This document shows positions 8,811 through 17,897 of a DNA stretch of 64,000 nucleotides, in pieces. The notes beneath the pieces were generated by a model, which was not told the origin of the DNA, made no database searches, and worked only from the letters and a program-made list of their open reading frames with translations. The stretch covers positions 744,001 to 808,000 of the forward strand of contig CAVXFH010000002.1 in the NCBI GenBank assembly GCA_963761035.1, given 5' to 3'. The position numbers were made by a program, and so were the translations under genes. Origin of the DNA: JARRQJ01 sp963761035 (lineage in GTDB: Bacteria > Pseudomonadota > Gammaproteobacteria > DRLM01). Positions within the stretch are counted from its first letter, which is position 1. Each line of letters opens with the position of its first letter.

Positions 8811-9254
8811 ATGACTCGAGCTGCACTAGTCGGACGCCTGCTGGTCGCGATGCAGCTCGCACTGCTGGCCTGGCTGGTCTGGCCGCTGACGCCGCAAAGG
8901 TGGTCGGCGGTGGCGTTCGCGCTGCTTACTGGTGCGGTGATGCTCGGTCTTTGGGCGGTCGCTTACAATCGGCCTGGCAATTTCAATATCCATCCCGAAC
9001 CGAAGGCGTCTGGAATCTTGGTGACCGGCGGCCCGTACCGGTACATACGCAACCCCATGTATTCGGCGCTGCTGCTGTTCGCTGCCGCGGAGGTCGTGGC
9101 CTACCGCGATCAGTGGAAGATTGCCTGCTGGATCGCGCTCGCGCTGGTGCTGCTGGACAAGTCAATACTGGAAGAGCGCTTTCTGCGCGTCCGCTTCCCC
9201 GACTACGCGGCGTATGCGAAGCGCGTGCGCCGTTTTATTCCATTCTTGTTCTAA
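8811..9254 (+). CDS. Isoprenylcysteine carboxyl methyltransferase-like membrane protein
   Basis: 147 residues from the ATG (a GTG five codons earlier is possible). Three to four hydrophobic segments are visible: about residues 8-28, 33-52 and 80-118. The hallmark GILVTGGPYRYIRNPMY followed by a C-terminal EERFLRVRFPDYAAYAKRVRRFIP is typical of the ICMT/PEMT-like family, SAM-dependent integral-membrane methyltransferases whose substrates in bacteria are mostly unknown. The motif RNPMY with the distal EE forms the SAM-binding region. It stands alone between leuA and purL. The family is secure; a specific substrate cannot be inferred. Confidence 0.85.
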   Translation: MTRAALVGRLLVAMQLALLAWLVWPLTPQRWSAVAFALLTGAVMLGLWAVAYNRPGNFNIHPEPKASGILVTGGPYRYIRNPMYSALLLFAAAEVVAYRDQWKIACWIALALVLLDKSILEERFLRVRFPDYAAYAKRVRRFIPFLF

Positions 9255-9593
9255 TTCGCCCAAGGGCGAACTACCCTCCGGTCGGAGTAGCGCTCAGACG
9301 AATTGAACCGAAATCGATCAGACCTCTCAGCGCCGCATGATTTTGAAGATTTCAATACGCATGAAAATGGGGGTATAGGCTGCGTTGAAGAAGATCATTC
9401 ATTCAACATCACCATGAAATAGTGAGCGGCACCCACGTCCACGCTTGCTTTCCTGCCAGCAGGCAGCGGCAACATGATCGCCTCCTTGCGAGTTTGTCCC
9501 GAACGGCAGACTAGTGGTCTTTGCAGTTGTCGACCAGCCCAAATCGCCAGGTGCTGCTGATCGTACCTCTTCACAAGACGCAACGAGATACTT
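9255..9593. other. Intergenic stretch downstream of purL, nothing recognised
   Basis: About 340 bases between the convergent methyltransferase-like gene and purL. A short reverse-strand frame (9395-9583) ending FMVMLNE has no recognised relatives. No convincing terminator hairpin with a T-run was found for either flanking gene. Confidence 0.4.
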
Positions 9594-12500
9594 CTAATGT
9601 ATCTCCGGCGCCTGAAAAGTACTGGCCGCCGCGGCGGTCACCGTGGAACGCCGGTTCGGGGCGACCTTACTGGAGACCACCGATTGCCGCGCGTTACGGA
9701 ACATGCGCAGCCACGGGCCGTCTTCGCCCCATTCGCGGGGATGCCAGCTGTTCTGTACGGTGCGGAACACCCGCTCGGGATGCGGCATCATGATGGTGAC
9801 CCGGCCGTCGTGGGTGGTGAGACCGGTGATGCCCAGCGGCGAGCCGTTGGGGTTGTAGGGATAGTGCTCGGTAGACGCGCCGCGGTTATCCACGTAGCGC
9901 AAGGACACGATGCCGGCGGCGAGGGCTTGGTGAGGCGTGCGGTCCCCGCCGAAATCGGCGCGGCCTTCGCCGTGGGCCACGGCGACGGGCAGGCGCGCCC
10001 CTTCCATGCCCCGCAGGAAGAGCGATGGCGACTTCACCACCTCTACCAGCGAAAAACGCGCCTCGAATTGCTCCGAGGCGTTGCGCGCAAAGTGCGGCCA
10101 TAACTCGGCACCAGGGATCAGCTCGCGCAGGTGGGAAAACATCTGGCAGCCGTTGCACACACCCAGGGCAAAGCTGTCTAAGCGCGCAAAGAAGGCGGCG
10201 AACTGGTCGCGGGCGCGGGAATTGAAGAGGATGGATTTGGCCCAGCCGCCGCCGGCGCCCAGCACGTCGCCGTAGGAGAAACCGCCACCGGCCACCAAGC
10301 CTTGGAAATCGTTGAGGCTCATACGCCCATCCAGGATGTCGCTCATATGCACGTCCACCGCGGCGAAACCGGCGCGGTCGAAGGCCGCCGCCATCTCGGT
10401 GTGGCCGTTGACGCCCTGTTCGCGCAGAACCGCAACCCGCGGGCGTATGCCCCCGGCGATGTACGGCGCGGCGATATCCTCGGCGGGATCGAAGGGCAGT
10501 TTGACGTTGAGACCGGGATCGGCGCTGTCGAGAAGGCGGTCGTATTCCTGCTGCGCGCAGGCGGGGTTATCGCGCCGCGCCTGCATACGGTAGCTGGTCT
10601 CGGACCAAACGCGCTGCAGGGTAACACGCGCCTCGCGCAGCACGTCTTTGTGGTGACGGGTGAAGACGATGTGGTCTTCGTCATTGAGCTCGCCGATGAC
10701 GTGGCTATGTTTGCCCAGCCCGGCGTCGTGCAGAACGGCCAGAACGTCGTCGGTGTCGCTATGGCGCACCTGGATGACGGCGCCCAATTCCTCGGCGAAC
10801 AGCGCGGCAGCGGCATCTTCACCGAGATCGTCCAACTTGACGGTTACGCCTACATGGCCGGCGAAGGCCATCTCGCACAACGTCACCGCCAGACCGCCGT
10901 CGGAGCGATCGTGATAGGCGATGATCAAATCATCTTCATTGAGAGTTTGTATGGCGTCAAAAAATTCATTGAGGGCGCGGGGATCGTCGAGATCCGCGGG
11001 ATGATGCCCCAGTTGTTTGTAAACCTGCGCCAAGGCGGAACCACCCAGGCGGTTGCGGCCTTTACCCAGGTCGATGAGGATAAGATCGGTGTCGCCGCAA
11101 TCGCTGCGCAGTTGCGGCGTCAGGGTCTTGCGTGCGTCCATCACCTGGGCGAAGGCGCTGACGATCAACGACAGTGGCGCGGCGATTTCGCGGCGTTCGC
11201 CATTATGCTGCCACACGGTCTTCATGGATAGGGAGTCCTTGCCCACCGGGATGGCGATATCCAGGGCCGGACACAGCTCCATGCCCACCGCTTTCACCGC
11301 GTCGAACAGACCGGCGTCTTCGCCGGGGTGGCCGCAGGCGGCCATCCAGTTGGCGGAGAGTTTGATGTCGCTGAGAAAGTCGATGCGCGCCGCGGCGATA
11401 TTGGTTACCGCCTCGCCCACCGCCATGCGCGCCGAGGCGGCGTGGTGCAGCAGCGCCACCGGAGTGCGCTCGCCCATGGCCATGGCCTCGCCGCCGTATT
11501 CGTGGTAACAGCCCATGGTCACCGCGCAATCCGCCACCGGCACCTGCCAGGGCCCTACCATCTGGTCGCGGGCCACCAGGCCGGTGACGCTGCGATCGCC
11601 GATGGTGATGAGAAAGCTCTTGTCGGCCACGGCGGGCAGGCATAGTACCCGCCGCATCGCCTCGTGCAAATCCAGCCCCTGAGTGACGAACTCGCTCTTG
11701 TGATGGCTGCGGCGATGGACATCGCGGAACAGCTTGGGCGGCTTACCCAGCAACAGCGGCAGCGGCATGGCGACCGGGGTGTTGTCGAAATGGCCGTCGC
11801 CCACCACCAGGTCCGGATCCTCGGTCACCTCGCCCACCACCGCATAGGGGCAGCGCTCCCGCTCGCATAACGCCTGAAAGCGCTCCAGGTCTTCCGGCTT
11901 CACTGCCAGCACGTAGCGTTCCTGGGCCTCGTTGCTCCAGATCTGCATGGGGGACATGCCGGGCTCGTCGTTGGGCACCGCCCGAAGTTCGATGCGCGCC
12001 CCGCGGCCGCTGCCGTGAACCAGTTCGGGCAGGGCGTTGGACAATCCGCCGGCACCCACGTCGTGGATGGAAAGGATGGGATTTTTATCACCCTGCTGCC
12101 AGCAGTGGTCGATGACCTCCTGGCAGCGGCGCTCCATCTCCGGATTACCGCGCTGCACCGAGGCAAAATCCAGGGCCTCGGCACTGTCGCCGCTGGCCAC
12201 CGAGGAGGCCGCCCCGCCCCCCAGACCGATCAACATGGCGGGACCGCCCAGCACAATGAGCTGGGCCCCGGGCGGCAGCTCGGCCTTGTCCACATGCATG
12301 GGACGAATGGTACCCACCCCGCCAGCGATCATGATGGGTTTGTGGTAACCGCGCAACTCTGAGCCGTTGGCGTTCGGCACCTGTTGTTCATAGGTGCGGA
12401 AATAGCCGCACAGGTTGGGGCGGCCGAATTCGTTGTTAAAGGCGGCGGCGCCGATGGGCGCCTCCAACATGATCTCCAGTGCGGAGGCGATGCGGTCCGG

Positions 12501-13565
12501 CTTGCCGTTATCCGTCTCCCAGGGTTGCTCGGCGCCGGGAATATGGAGATTCGAAACCGAAAAGCCGGTCAGCCCGGCCTTGGGCTTGGCACCGCGCCCG
12601 GTGGCTCCCTCGTCGCGGATCTCGCCGCCGGAACCGGTAGCGGCGCCGGGAAAGGGCGAGATGGCGGTGGGGTGATTATGTGTCTCGACCTTGATGACGA
12701 TATGACCGTCTTCCCGCGCCGCGCCGTATTCGCCGCCCTTGTCGTACAGGGGATAAAAGCGCTCCGCCCGGGGGCCGGCGATCACCGCGGCGTTGTCGCG
12801 GTAGGCGGAAAGAATCCCGTCCGGCCAATGCTTGGCGGTATTGCGAATCATGTCGAACAGGCTCATGTCCTGGGCCTCGCCGTCGATGCGCCAACCGGCA
12901 TTGAATATCTTATGGCGGCAATGTTCGGAGTTGGCTTGGGCGAACATCATGAGTTCCATATCACTGGGGTTGCGTCCCAGTTGCGTGAAGCTCTCCAACA
13001 GATAATCCATCTCGTCCTGGCTGAGTGCCAGGCCCAAGCGGCGGTTGGCCTGCTGCAATGCCGCCGCGCCGCCGTCCAGCAGGTCGATAATCCGCAACGG
13101 TGTCGGTTCCGCGACACTGAACAGGGCCTCCGCCTCATCCAAGGCGGCGAGTACGGTCTCGGTCATGCGGTCGTGAATCAACGCCGTTAGGGCCGATCCG
13201 TACTGATCCAACAGCTTGTCGCCGGCGCCGATAAAGTAATAGGCCGTTCCCCGCTCCACGCGGCGTACGCTGCTAAGACCGCAGTTGTGGACGATATCCG
13301 TGGCCTTGCTCGACCAAGGTGAAACGGTACCGAGGCGCGGCACCACCAGTAACATTTCACCTTTCGGCTCCTGAAGTGAGGATTCTTCATTGAGCAACTG
13401 CCCTAAGATGACGCGCTGTGGCTCAGTCAGTCGCTGCTCCAGATCCAGAAAATACACCGCCTCGGCGTGGATGGAGGCTATGGCGGGGACGTGTGCGCGG
13501 GAGGCGGTAAGGAGTTTCTCCAAACGGAACGGAGACAGGGCGGAACGGCCGCGCAGATTAAGCAT
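9594..13565 (-). CDS. purL: Phosphoribosylformylglycinamidine synthase, large single-chain form
   Basis: 1323 residues. It converts FGAR, glutamine and ATP to FGAM, the fourth step of purine synthesis. An N-terminal PurS-like segment is followed by the FGARAT core with two AIR-synthase-type repeats (KVETHNHPTAISPFPGAATG, IHDVGAGGLSNALPEL, and later HDRSDGGLAVTLCEMAFAG). The C-terminal class I glutaminase has GVCNGCQM (nucleophile Cys near residue 1135) and VAHGEGRA. This is the proteobacterial single-chain form. A GGGAG sequence precedes the ATG. The protein has about 30 residues after FRNAR, where relatives normally stop within about five; this serine/alanine-rich tail is unusual. It follows purC with a hairpin between. 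Confidence 0.98.
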   Translation of the reverse strand: MLNLRGRSALSPFRLEKLLTASRAHVPAIASIHAEAVYFLDLEQRLTEPQRVILGQLLNEESSLQEPKGEMLLVVPRLGTVSPWSSKATDIVHNCGLSSVRRVERGTAYYFIGAGDKLLDQYGSALTALIHDRMTETVLAALDEAEALFSVAEPTPLRIIDLLDGGAAALQQANRRLGLALSQDEMDYLLESFTQLGRNPSDMELMMFAQANSEHCRHKIFNAGWRIDGEAQDMSLFDMIRNTAKHWPDGILSAYRDNAAVIAGPRAERFYPLYDKGGEYGAAREDGHIVIKVETHNHPTAISPFPGAATGSGGEIRDEGATGRGAKPKAGLTGFSVSNLHIPGAEQPWETDNGKPDRIASALEIMLEAPIGAAAFNNEFGRPNLCGYFRTYEQQVPNANGSELRGYHKPIMIAGGVGTIRPMHVDKAELPPGAQLIVLGGPAMLIGLGGGAASSVASGDSAEALDFASVQRGNPEMERRCQEVIDHCWQQGDKNPILSIHDVGAGGLSNALPELVHGSGRGARIELRAVPNDEPGMSPMQIWSNEAQERYVLAVKPEDLERFQALCERERCPYAVVGEVTEDPDLVVGDGHFDNTPVAMPLPLLLGKPPKLFRDVHRRSHHKSEFVTQGLDLHEAMRRVLCLPAVADKSFLITIGDRSVTGLVARDQMVGPWQVPVADCAVTMGCYHEYGGEAMAMGERTPVALLHHAASARMAVGEAVTNIAAARIDFLSDIKLSANWMAACGHPGEDAGLFDAVKAVGMELCPALDIAIPVGKDSLSMKTVWQHNGERREIAAPLSLIVSAFAQVMDARKTLTPQLRSDCGDTDLILIDLGKGRNRLGGSALAQVYKQLGHHPADLDDPRALNEFFDAIQTLNEDDLIIAYHDRSDGGLAVTLCEMAFAGHVGVTVKLDDLGEDAAAALFAEELGAVIQVRHSDTDDVLAVLHDAGLGKHSHVIGELNDEDHIVFTRHHKDVLREARVTLQRVWSETSYRMQARRDNPACAQQEYDRLLDSADPGLNVKLPFDPAEDIAAPYIAGGIRPRVAVLREQGVNGHTEMAAAFDRAGFAAVDVHMSDILDGRMSLNDFQGLVAGGGFSYGDVLGAGGGWAKSILFNSRARDQFAAFFARLDSFALGVCNGCQMFSHLRELIPGAELWPHFARNASEQFEARFSLVEVVKSPSLFLRGMEGARLPVAVAHGEGRADFGGDRTPHQALAAGIVSLRYVDNRGASTEHYPYNPNGSPLGITGLTTHDGRVTIMMPHPERVFRTVQNSWHPREWGEDGPWLRMFRNARQSVVSSKVAPNRRSTVTAAAASTFQAPEIH

Positions 13566-13610
13566 TGGTTTCTCCCTGGGTTAGATGCAAAGGGGGATAT
13601 TTTATCATTC

Positions 13611-13632
13611 TCCGCCGCTTGTGCGCGGCGGA
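13611..13632. terminator. Intercistronic hairpin between purC and purL
   Basis: TCCGCCGC-TTGTGC-GCGGCGGA forms an 8-base-pair stem. On the plus strand it is followed by ATTTTTATG, on the minus strand (the direction of purC-purL) by AGAATGATAAA with no T-run. It could attenuate or process purC-purL mRNA rather than terminate it fully. Confidence 0.45.
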
Positions 13633-13635
13633 TTT

Positions 13636-14352
13636 TTATGAGGAAAGATCGACCCCCAAACGCCGTGCCACCTCTTCGTAGGCCTCGATGACACTGCCCA
13701 GATTCTGGCGAAAGCGGTCCTTGTCCAGCTTTTCGCGGGTATTGGCGTCCCACAACCGGCAGCCGTCGGGGCTGAATTCATCCCCCAGCACCACCCGGCC
13801 GTGAAAGCGGCCGAACTCCAGCTTGTAGTCCACCAGCAGGATACCGGCGTCGAGGAACAACTTCTTCAAGACGGTATTGACCTTGAAAGTCAACTCCTTC
13901 ATGGTTGCCACTTCCTCCTCGCTTGCCCAGCCGAAGGCGCGGATGTGATAGTCGTTGATCATGGGATCGTGCAAGGCGTCGTTCTTGAGAAAGAACTCGA
14001 AAGTGGGCGGGGTAAGGTCCATGCCCTCCTTTACCCCCAGGCGACGACAGATGCTGCCGGCGGCGATGTTGCGTACCACGCATTCCACGGGGATCATCTC
14101 CAGGCGCTTCACCACCGACTGGTCAGCGGACAACAGCCTTTCGAAGTGGGTGGGAATGCCGGCCTGCGCCAGCTTGGTCATGATGAAGGCATTGAACTTA
14201 TTGTTGACCATGCCCTTGCGCGCCAGTTTTTCCACACGTTCGCCGTCGAAGGCGCTGGTGTCGTCGCGGAAGTGCAATACCAGACGATCCGCGTCGTCGG
14301 TCTCGAACACCGATTTGGCCTTACCGGAATAAAGTTCTTTCAGTATCTGCAT
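13636..14352 (-). CDS. purC: Phosphoribosylaminoimidazole-succinocarboxamide (SAICAR) synthase
   Basis: 238 residues, normal length. It joins CAIR and aspartate using ATP to form SAICAR. The N-terminal ELYSGKAKSVFETDD is the ATP-binding glycine-containing signature, with DTSAFDGERVEKLARKG next; IPVECVVRNIAAGS and LVDYKLEFGRF are the two family patterns, and DEFSPDGCRLWD closes the active site. It lies upstream of purL in a shared transcriptional direction, forming a purine pair, and follows the MBL-fold gene with a gap of about 45 bases. Confidence 0.98.
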   Translation of the reverse strand: MQILKELYSGKAKSVFETDDADRLVLHFRDDTSAFDGERVEKLARKGMVNNKFNAFIMTKLAQAGIPTHFERLLSADQSVVKRLEMIPVECVVRNIAAGSICRRLGVKEGMDLTPPTFEFFLKNDALHDPMINDYHIRAFGWASEEEVATMKELTFKVNTVLKKLFLDAGILLVDYKLEFGRFHGRVVLGDEFSPDGCRLWDANTREKLDKDRFRQNLGSVIEAYEEVARRLGVDLSS

Positions 14353-14396
14353 AGCTCCACCCGCTCGTTGCTTTTAAATCGACACCTGAAATCTTA

Positions 14397-15164
14397 TTAA
14401 ACAACTTCCCGCCATGCCAGTCCCTGTTCCTGATCGGCCACGGCGATCCAATCCGTCTCGCACCCTAACGCCGCCGCCAAGGCCTGCCGCACCAGGTGCG
14501 GTCGATTATTCCTTTCGCTCAAATGCGCCGCCACCACGTGTTGCAACTTGCCAGTCTCCAAACGGCCTAACAGCTCCGCCGCCTGATCATTATTCAAATG
14601 GCCGTGACGGCCGCCTACCCGCTCCTTGAGGGATGGAGGATAGTCCCCCGCTGCCAGCATCGCGGCATCGTGATTGCACTCCACCACCAGGGCGTTGCAA
14701 CCGTTCAGGCGCTGGGTAATGTGCGGCGTGAGCGACCCGACGTCAGTCAACACCCCGACCCGCCGCGCGCCGTCGCCGAATACGAATTGACTCGGTTCCC
14801 GCGCGTCGTGCGGCACGGGGAAGGGCGTAATTTCCATTCCACCGACGGCAAAGGGTGTATGGCAATCGAACAACGTGCAACCCGCCACTTCGCCAAGGCC
14901 GGCCGCCTGGGCCGTGCCCGGCGTCGCCCACACCGCGATACCGTAATTGCGCGCCAAGGCCGCCACCCCGCTGACATGATCGCTATGTTCGTGGGTCACC
15001 ACGATAGCGCTGAGGTCCTCCGGGCGCTTGCCGATACGCGCCAGACGCCGTTTCACCTGGCTCAAGGAGAACCCGCAGTCAATCAGTATCAGGGTGGGAC
15101 CGGCCTCGACCAGCGTCCCGTTCCCGCGACTGCCGCTTCCCAGTATCGCGAAACGTAGAGTCAT
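14397..15164 (-). CDS. MBL-fold metallohydrolase (YycJ/WalJ-like)
   Basis: 255 residues. The metallo-beta-lactamase signature THEHSDH lies at residues 57-63, preceded by the strand LILIDCGFS and followed by VPHDAREPSQFVF, a LTDVGSLT strand, CNHD and VVAAHLSERNN, giving a complete metal site. The closest pattern is the YycJ/WalJ group, suggested to be exonuclease-like single-domain hydrolases; substrate here is unknown. The start overlaps the end of bamC by about 86 bases in a different frame, a long overlap, though the start MTLRFAILGSGSRGN is well conserved in the family. The same neighbourhood (bamC, this gene, purC) occurs in pseudomonads. Confidence 0.9.
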   Translation of the reverse strand: MTLRFAILGSGSRGNGTLVEAGPTLILIDCGFSLSQVKRRLARIGKRPEDLSAIVVTHEHSDHVSGVAALARNYGIAVWATPGTAQAAGLGEVAGCTLFDCHTPFAVGGMEITPFPVPHDAREPSQFVFGDGARRVGVLTDVGSLTPHITQRLNGCNALVVECNHDAAMLAAGDYPPSLKERVGGRHGHLNNDQAAELLGRLETGKLQHVVAAHLSERNNRPHLVRQALAAALGCETDWIAVADQEQGLAWREVV

Positions 15165-16236
15165 CGCTCAATGTATCTTTAATTTTCTCAAGGATACGCT
15201 CTCCGGTACTGACAGTGACGGGTCCGCCACCGCTATACTGCACAACCACTGCGGTTTCGCCGCCGTTCTCCTTCAGGACGACGCGATACTGCTGGTCGGC
15301 ATCTCCGGCTTTACTGCCGAACAGCCTGCTGACAAATCCGCTATTATCCTTAAATGCCGTTCCGAGGCGAATGAGATAAACCCCCTCGGAACGATTGCGG
15401 TCGTCCACCACAAAACCGCCGTGGTCCAGCGACATGCCGACGAGCCACCAGGCGCGCTCGAAGTCTTCACCGATCGTGAGAGTGGCTAAGCCTTGATTGT
15501 CGGTCCGCAGTTGCGCCTTCACCGCCGGCAAAGCATTCGCAGGCTCCGCCGCCGATTCGTCACTCGTCAAAAAGGCGCGCAACCCCTCCAACAGCTCGGC
15601 CTCCAGTATCGGATCCGACACGCGCGGTTGCCACACGGGTTTGCCGTCGACTGCCGTCTGCCGCTGCAGGCCGAGATGGCTTACGGTAACCTCGCTGGTA
15701 CCGGCGACGGCGCCCGGTTCCACCAACAGTTTGTACTTGTCGCGCAGCCCACTCTTCAGGGCGGCGTTTAAATCATTGTCGCCGCCTATCTCTTCGCCGC
15801 CGCCGCGCCAATCCGTCTCCACTAGCCCCGCCGCCGGATCTTCCTTGGCAATCGTGAAGCCTTTTTGCTCTAAAAAGTCTTTCACGCGCTGCCGCACGCG
15901 TTCCGTCTCCGCCGGCACCACCAACCAGCGTCGCGCGCCTTCCTTCACAATATGGATACCCGGCGTCGCGGATGCGGCGTTAACAGCCGCCACCGCGGGA
16001 TTTGACGGCGGCGCCTCGCTCGACGGCGCCGCCTTCCCGCGCGGCGGTTCGGGAATGGCGGTGCCGGCATCCTTGGGTGGATTGATCAGGTCCGGCGGCA
16101 CCTCCAGCGGCGGTAAAGCCTTGGCGTTCTTGTAGGCCTCGTCTTCTTTTTTGCTGTTGCTGCATGCGGCGACGGCACATACGCACAAACCGGCCAAACC
16201 GAGGGCGAGCAAACGTCGCGACAAAGGCGTCTTCAT
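15079..16236 (-). CDS. bamC: Outer-membrane assembly lipoprotein BamC (NlpB)
   Basis: 385 residues. A signal peptide (RRLLALGLAGLCVCAVAAC) ends in a lipobox VAAC with Cys25 as the lipidated residue. An extended unstructured stretch with KALPPLEVPPDLINPP follows; in E. coli BamC this N-terminal segment binds BamD. Two helix-grip domains then span about residues 95-220 and 230-360. It belongs to the BamABCDE complex that inserts beta-barrel proteins. It follows dapA by 10 bases, the conserved dapA-bamC arrangement. The last 29 residues, rich in Arg, Asp and Gly, overlap the start of the MBL gene and look non-conserved. Confidence 0.93.
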   Translation of the reverse strand: MKTPLSRRLLALGLAGLCVCAVAACSNSKKEDEAYKNAKALPPLEVPPDLINPPKDAGTAIPEPPRGKAAPSSEAPPSNPAVAAVNAASATPGIHIVKEGARRWLVVPAETERVRQRVKDFLEQKGFTIAKEDPAAGLVETDWRGGGEEIGGDNDLNAALKSGLRDKYKLLVEPGAVAGTSEVTVSHLGLQRQTAVDGKPVWQPRVSDPILEAELLEGLRAFLTSDESAAEPANALPAVKAQLRTDNQGLATLTIGEDFERAWWLVGMSLDHGGFVVDDRNRSEGVYLIRLGTAFKDNSGFVSRLFGSKAGDADQQYRVVLKENGGETAVVVQYSGGGPVTVSTGERILEKIKDTLSDDSTFRDTGKRQSRERDAGRGRSHPDTD

Positions 16237-16246
16237 AAAGGCGTAA

Positions 16247-17125
16247 TCATCCGGTAATGCCGGCCTGTTTCATGGCCTGGCGCAGTGTATCGTGATAGCG
16301 TTCCGACAACGGCGTCAGCGGCAAACGTATCCCGGGCGGCATCATCCTCATCTCATACAGCACCCACTTCACCGGGATGGGATTGGCCTCTACGAATAGG
16401 GCCTCATGCAGTCCCGCCAGACGCTCGTTGACGGCGGCGGCCTTGGCGCGATCGCCGGCCAGGGCGGCGGCGCACATCTCGTGCACGCCGCGCGGCGCCG
16501 CGTTGGCAGTGACCGAGATCACGCCTTTGGCCCCCAGTAATATCATTTCCATGGCCGTGGCGTCGTCGCCGCTGTAAAGATCCATGCGATCCCCGCAACG
16601 CTCCAGTATCTCCCGTCCCCGGCCGAGATTGCCCGTGGCATCCTTGATCCCGACGATGTTGGGAATGGCCGCCAGCCGCTCCACGGTTTCCGGCAGCATG
16701 TCGCAGGCGGTGCGGCCGGGCACGTTGTAGAGGATCTGGGGAATAGGTACGGCCTCCGCTACCTTTTTATGGTGACGAAACAATCCCTCTTGGGTGGGTT
16801 TGTTGTAATAAGGCGTCACTAATAAGCAGGCGTCCGCGCCGGCTTCCATGGCGCAGCGGGTCAAGTCAATGGCTTCGCGGGTGGAATTGGAGCCGGTGCC
16901 GGCGATGACGGGCACGCGGCCTTTGACATAATTCACCGTCTGGCGGATAAGCTTACAGTGTTCACTTTCATCGAGGGTCGACGATTCGCCTGTGGTACCC
17001 GCCACCACGATGGCATCCGTACCTTGCTCGATATGAAATTCAATAAGCTGCGCCAACGCTTCGGAATCGAGACTCTCGTCCGCATGCATGGGCGTAACGA
17101 GGGCCACCATGCTGCCGTGAAACAT
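16247..17125 (-). CDS. dapA: 4-hydroxy-tetrahydrodipicolinate synthase
   Basis: 292 residues from MFHGSMVALVTPM, with AAGGAGAA just before the ATG; a longer in-frame start upstream is not conserved. It condenses pyruvate with aspartate semialdehyde at the branch to lysine and peptidoglycan meso-DAP. The catalytic set is present at the same numbers as E. coli DapA: Thr44-Thr45 in AGTTGES, Tyr107, Tyr133, Arg138 and the Schiff-base Lys161 in GIKDATG. First gene of dapA-bamC-MBL-purC-purL and divergent from bcp, so the 200 bases between should hold its promoter. Confidence 0.98.
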   Translation of the reverse strand: MFHGSMVALVTPMHADESLDSEALAQLIEFHIEQGTDAIVVAGTTGESSTLDESEHCKLIRQTVNYVKGRVPVIAGTGSNSTREAIDLTRCAMEAGADACLLVTPYYNKPTQEGLFRHHKKVAEAVPIPQILYNVPGRTACDMLPETVERLAAIPNIVGIKDATGNLGRGREILERCGDRMDLYSGDDATAMEMILLGAKGVISVTANAAPRGVHEMCAAALAGDRAKAAAVNERLAGLHEALFVEANPIPVKWVLYEMRMMPPGIRLPLTPLSERYHDTLRQAMKQAGITG

Positions 17126-17334
17126 TGGAAGGTTCTCCTTGAATCGACAACCCGCATGGTACTGGCCGGCGCCGACCCTGACAAGGAATAGGGAGAGGTA
17201 TGACTTTCCCCGTCTCACGCCCATGTTCACTACCATTGCGGAAGGACGTATCATAGCAAAACATTGTCCCGCATGGGCCGCTATGGCAGTTATGGTCCCC
17301 CCGAGCGGACACTCGATGGCAAGGAGGAATGAGA

Positions 17335-17802
17335 ATGAGTAAAATCGCCGTGGGCAAGGCCGTCCCTGATTTCGAACTCCCGGCCACGGGAGGAAAAAAT
17401 ATTCGCCTCTCCGAGCTCAAGGGCCGCAATGTGGTCATGTACTTCTACCCCAAGGACAACACGCCCGGCTGTACCCTGGAAGGCCGGGATTTCCGCGACC
17501 TCCATGCCAAGTTCAAGCGCGCCAATACTGTGGTGCTGGGTATCTCCCGAGACAGCGTCAAATCCCATGAAGGCTTCAAGGGCAAACAAGACTATCCCTT
17601 CGATCTGCTGGCGGACGAAAACGAGCGGGCCTGCAAGCTGTTCGACGTAATCAAACTCAAGAACATGTATGGTAAAGAGGTTCTGGGCGTCGAGCGCAGT
17701 ACCTTCCTTCTCGACGCTAAAGGCGTGCTTCGTCAAGAGTGGCGCAAGGTAAAAGTCGAAGGCCATGCGGCCGAAGTGCTGGAGGCGGTGAAGGCAATAT
17801 AA
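17335..17802 (+). CDS. bcp: Thioredoxin-dependent peroxiredoxin, Bcp/PrxQ type
   Basis: 155 residues; the ATG 7 bases after AAGGAGG is chosen over one too close to it. It reduces hydrogen peroxide and organic hydroperoxides. The AhpC/TSA fold is complete: VPDFELPATGG, YFYPKDNTPGCT with peroxidatic Cys46, GISRDSVKSH, STFLLDAKGVLR. The resolving cysteine usual five residues later is arginine here (CTLEGR), and the only other cysteine is Cys100, so resolution may be one-Cys type or use another thiol. Its stop overlaps the first possible start of phoH. Confidence 0.95.
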   Translation: MSKIAVGKAVPDFELPATGGKNIRLSELKGRNVVMYFYPKDNTPGCTLEGRDFRDLHAKFKRANTVVLGISRDSVKSHEGFKGKQDYPFDLLADENERACKLFDVIKLKNMYGKEVLGVERSTFLLDAKGVLRQEWRKVKVEGHAAEVLEAVKAI

Positions 17803-17897
17803 TGGCCGGCACCACAACGGCACTCTCCGACGATCGTTCCGCGCCCGCTGTTTACGCGCGCTCCACCGATTCTATCCCCACGGCAGGGCATCACTCC

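Noticed and set aside
8602..8814. 70-codon plus-strand frame before the methyltransferase-like gene
   Set aside because: No family resemblance, and it runs into the start of a better-supported gene in another frame.
9395..9583. 62-codon reverse-strand frame downstream of purL
   Set aside because: No recognised homologue, no ribosome-binding site and no operon context.
13611..13632. Full Rho-independent terminator for purC
   Set aside because: The T-run is on the plus strand only; in the direction of purC the hairpin is followed by AGAATGATAAA. Kept as an intercistronic hairpin.
16247..17254. Longer DapA starting 43 codons upstream
   Set aside because: The extension is not conserved, lacks a ribosome-binding site and would cover the divergent promoter region; the internal ATG has AAGGAGAA and gives E. 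coli numbering of catalytic residues.
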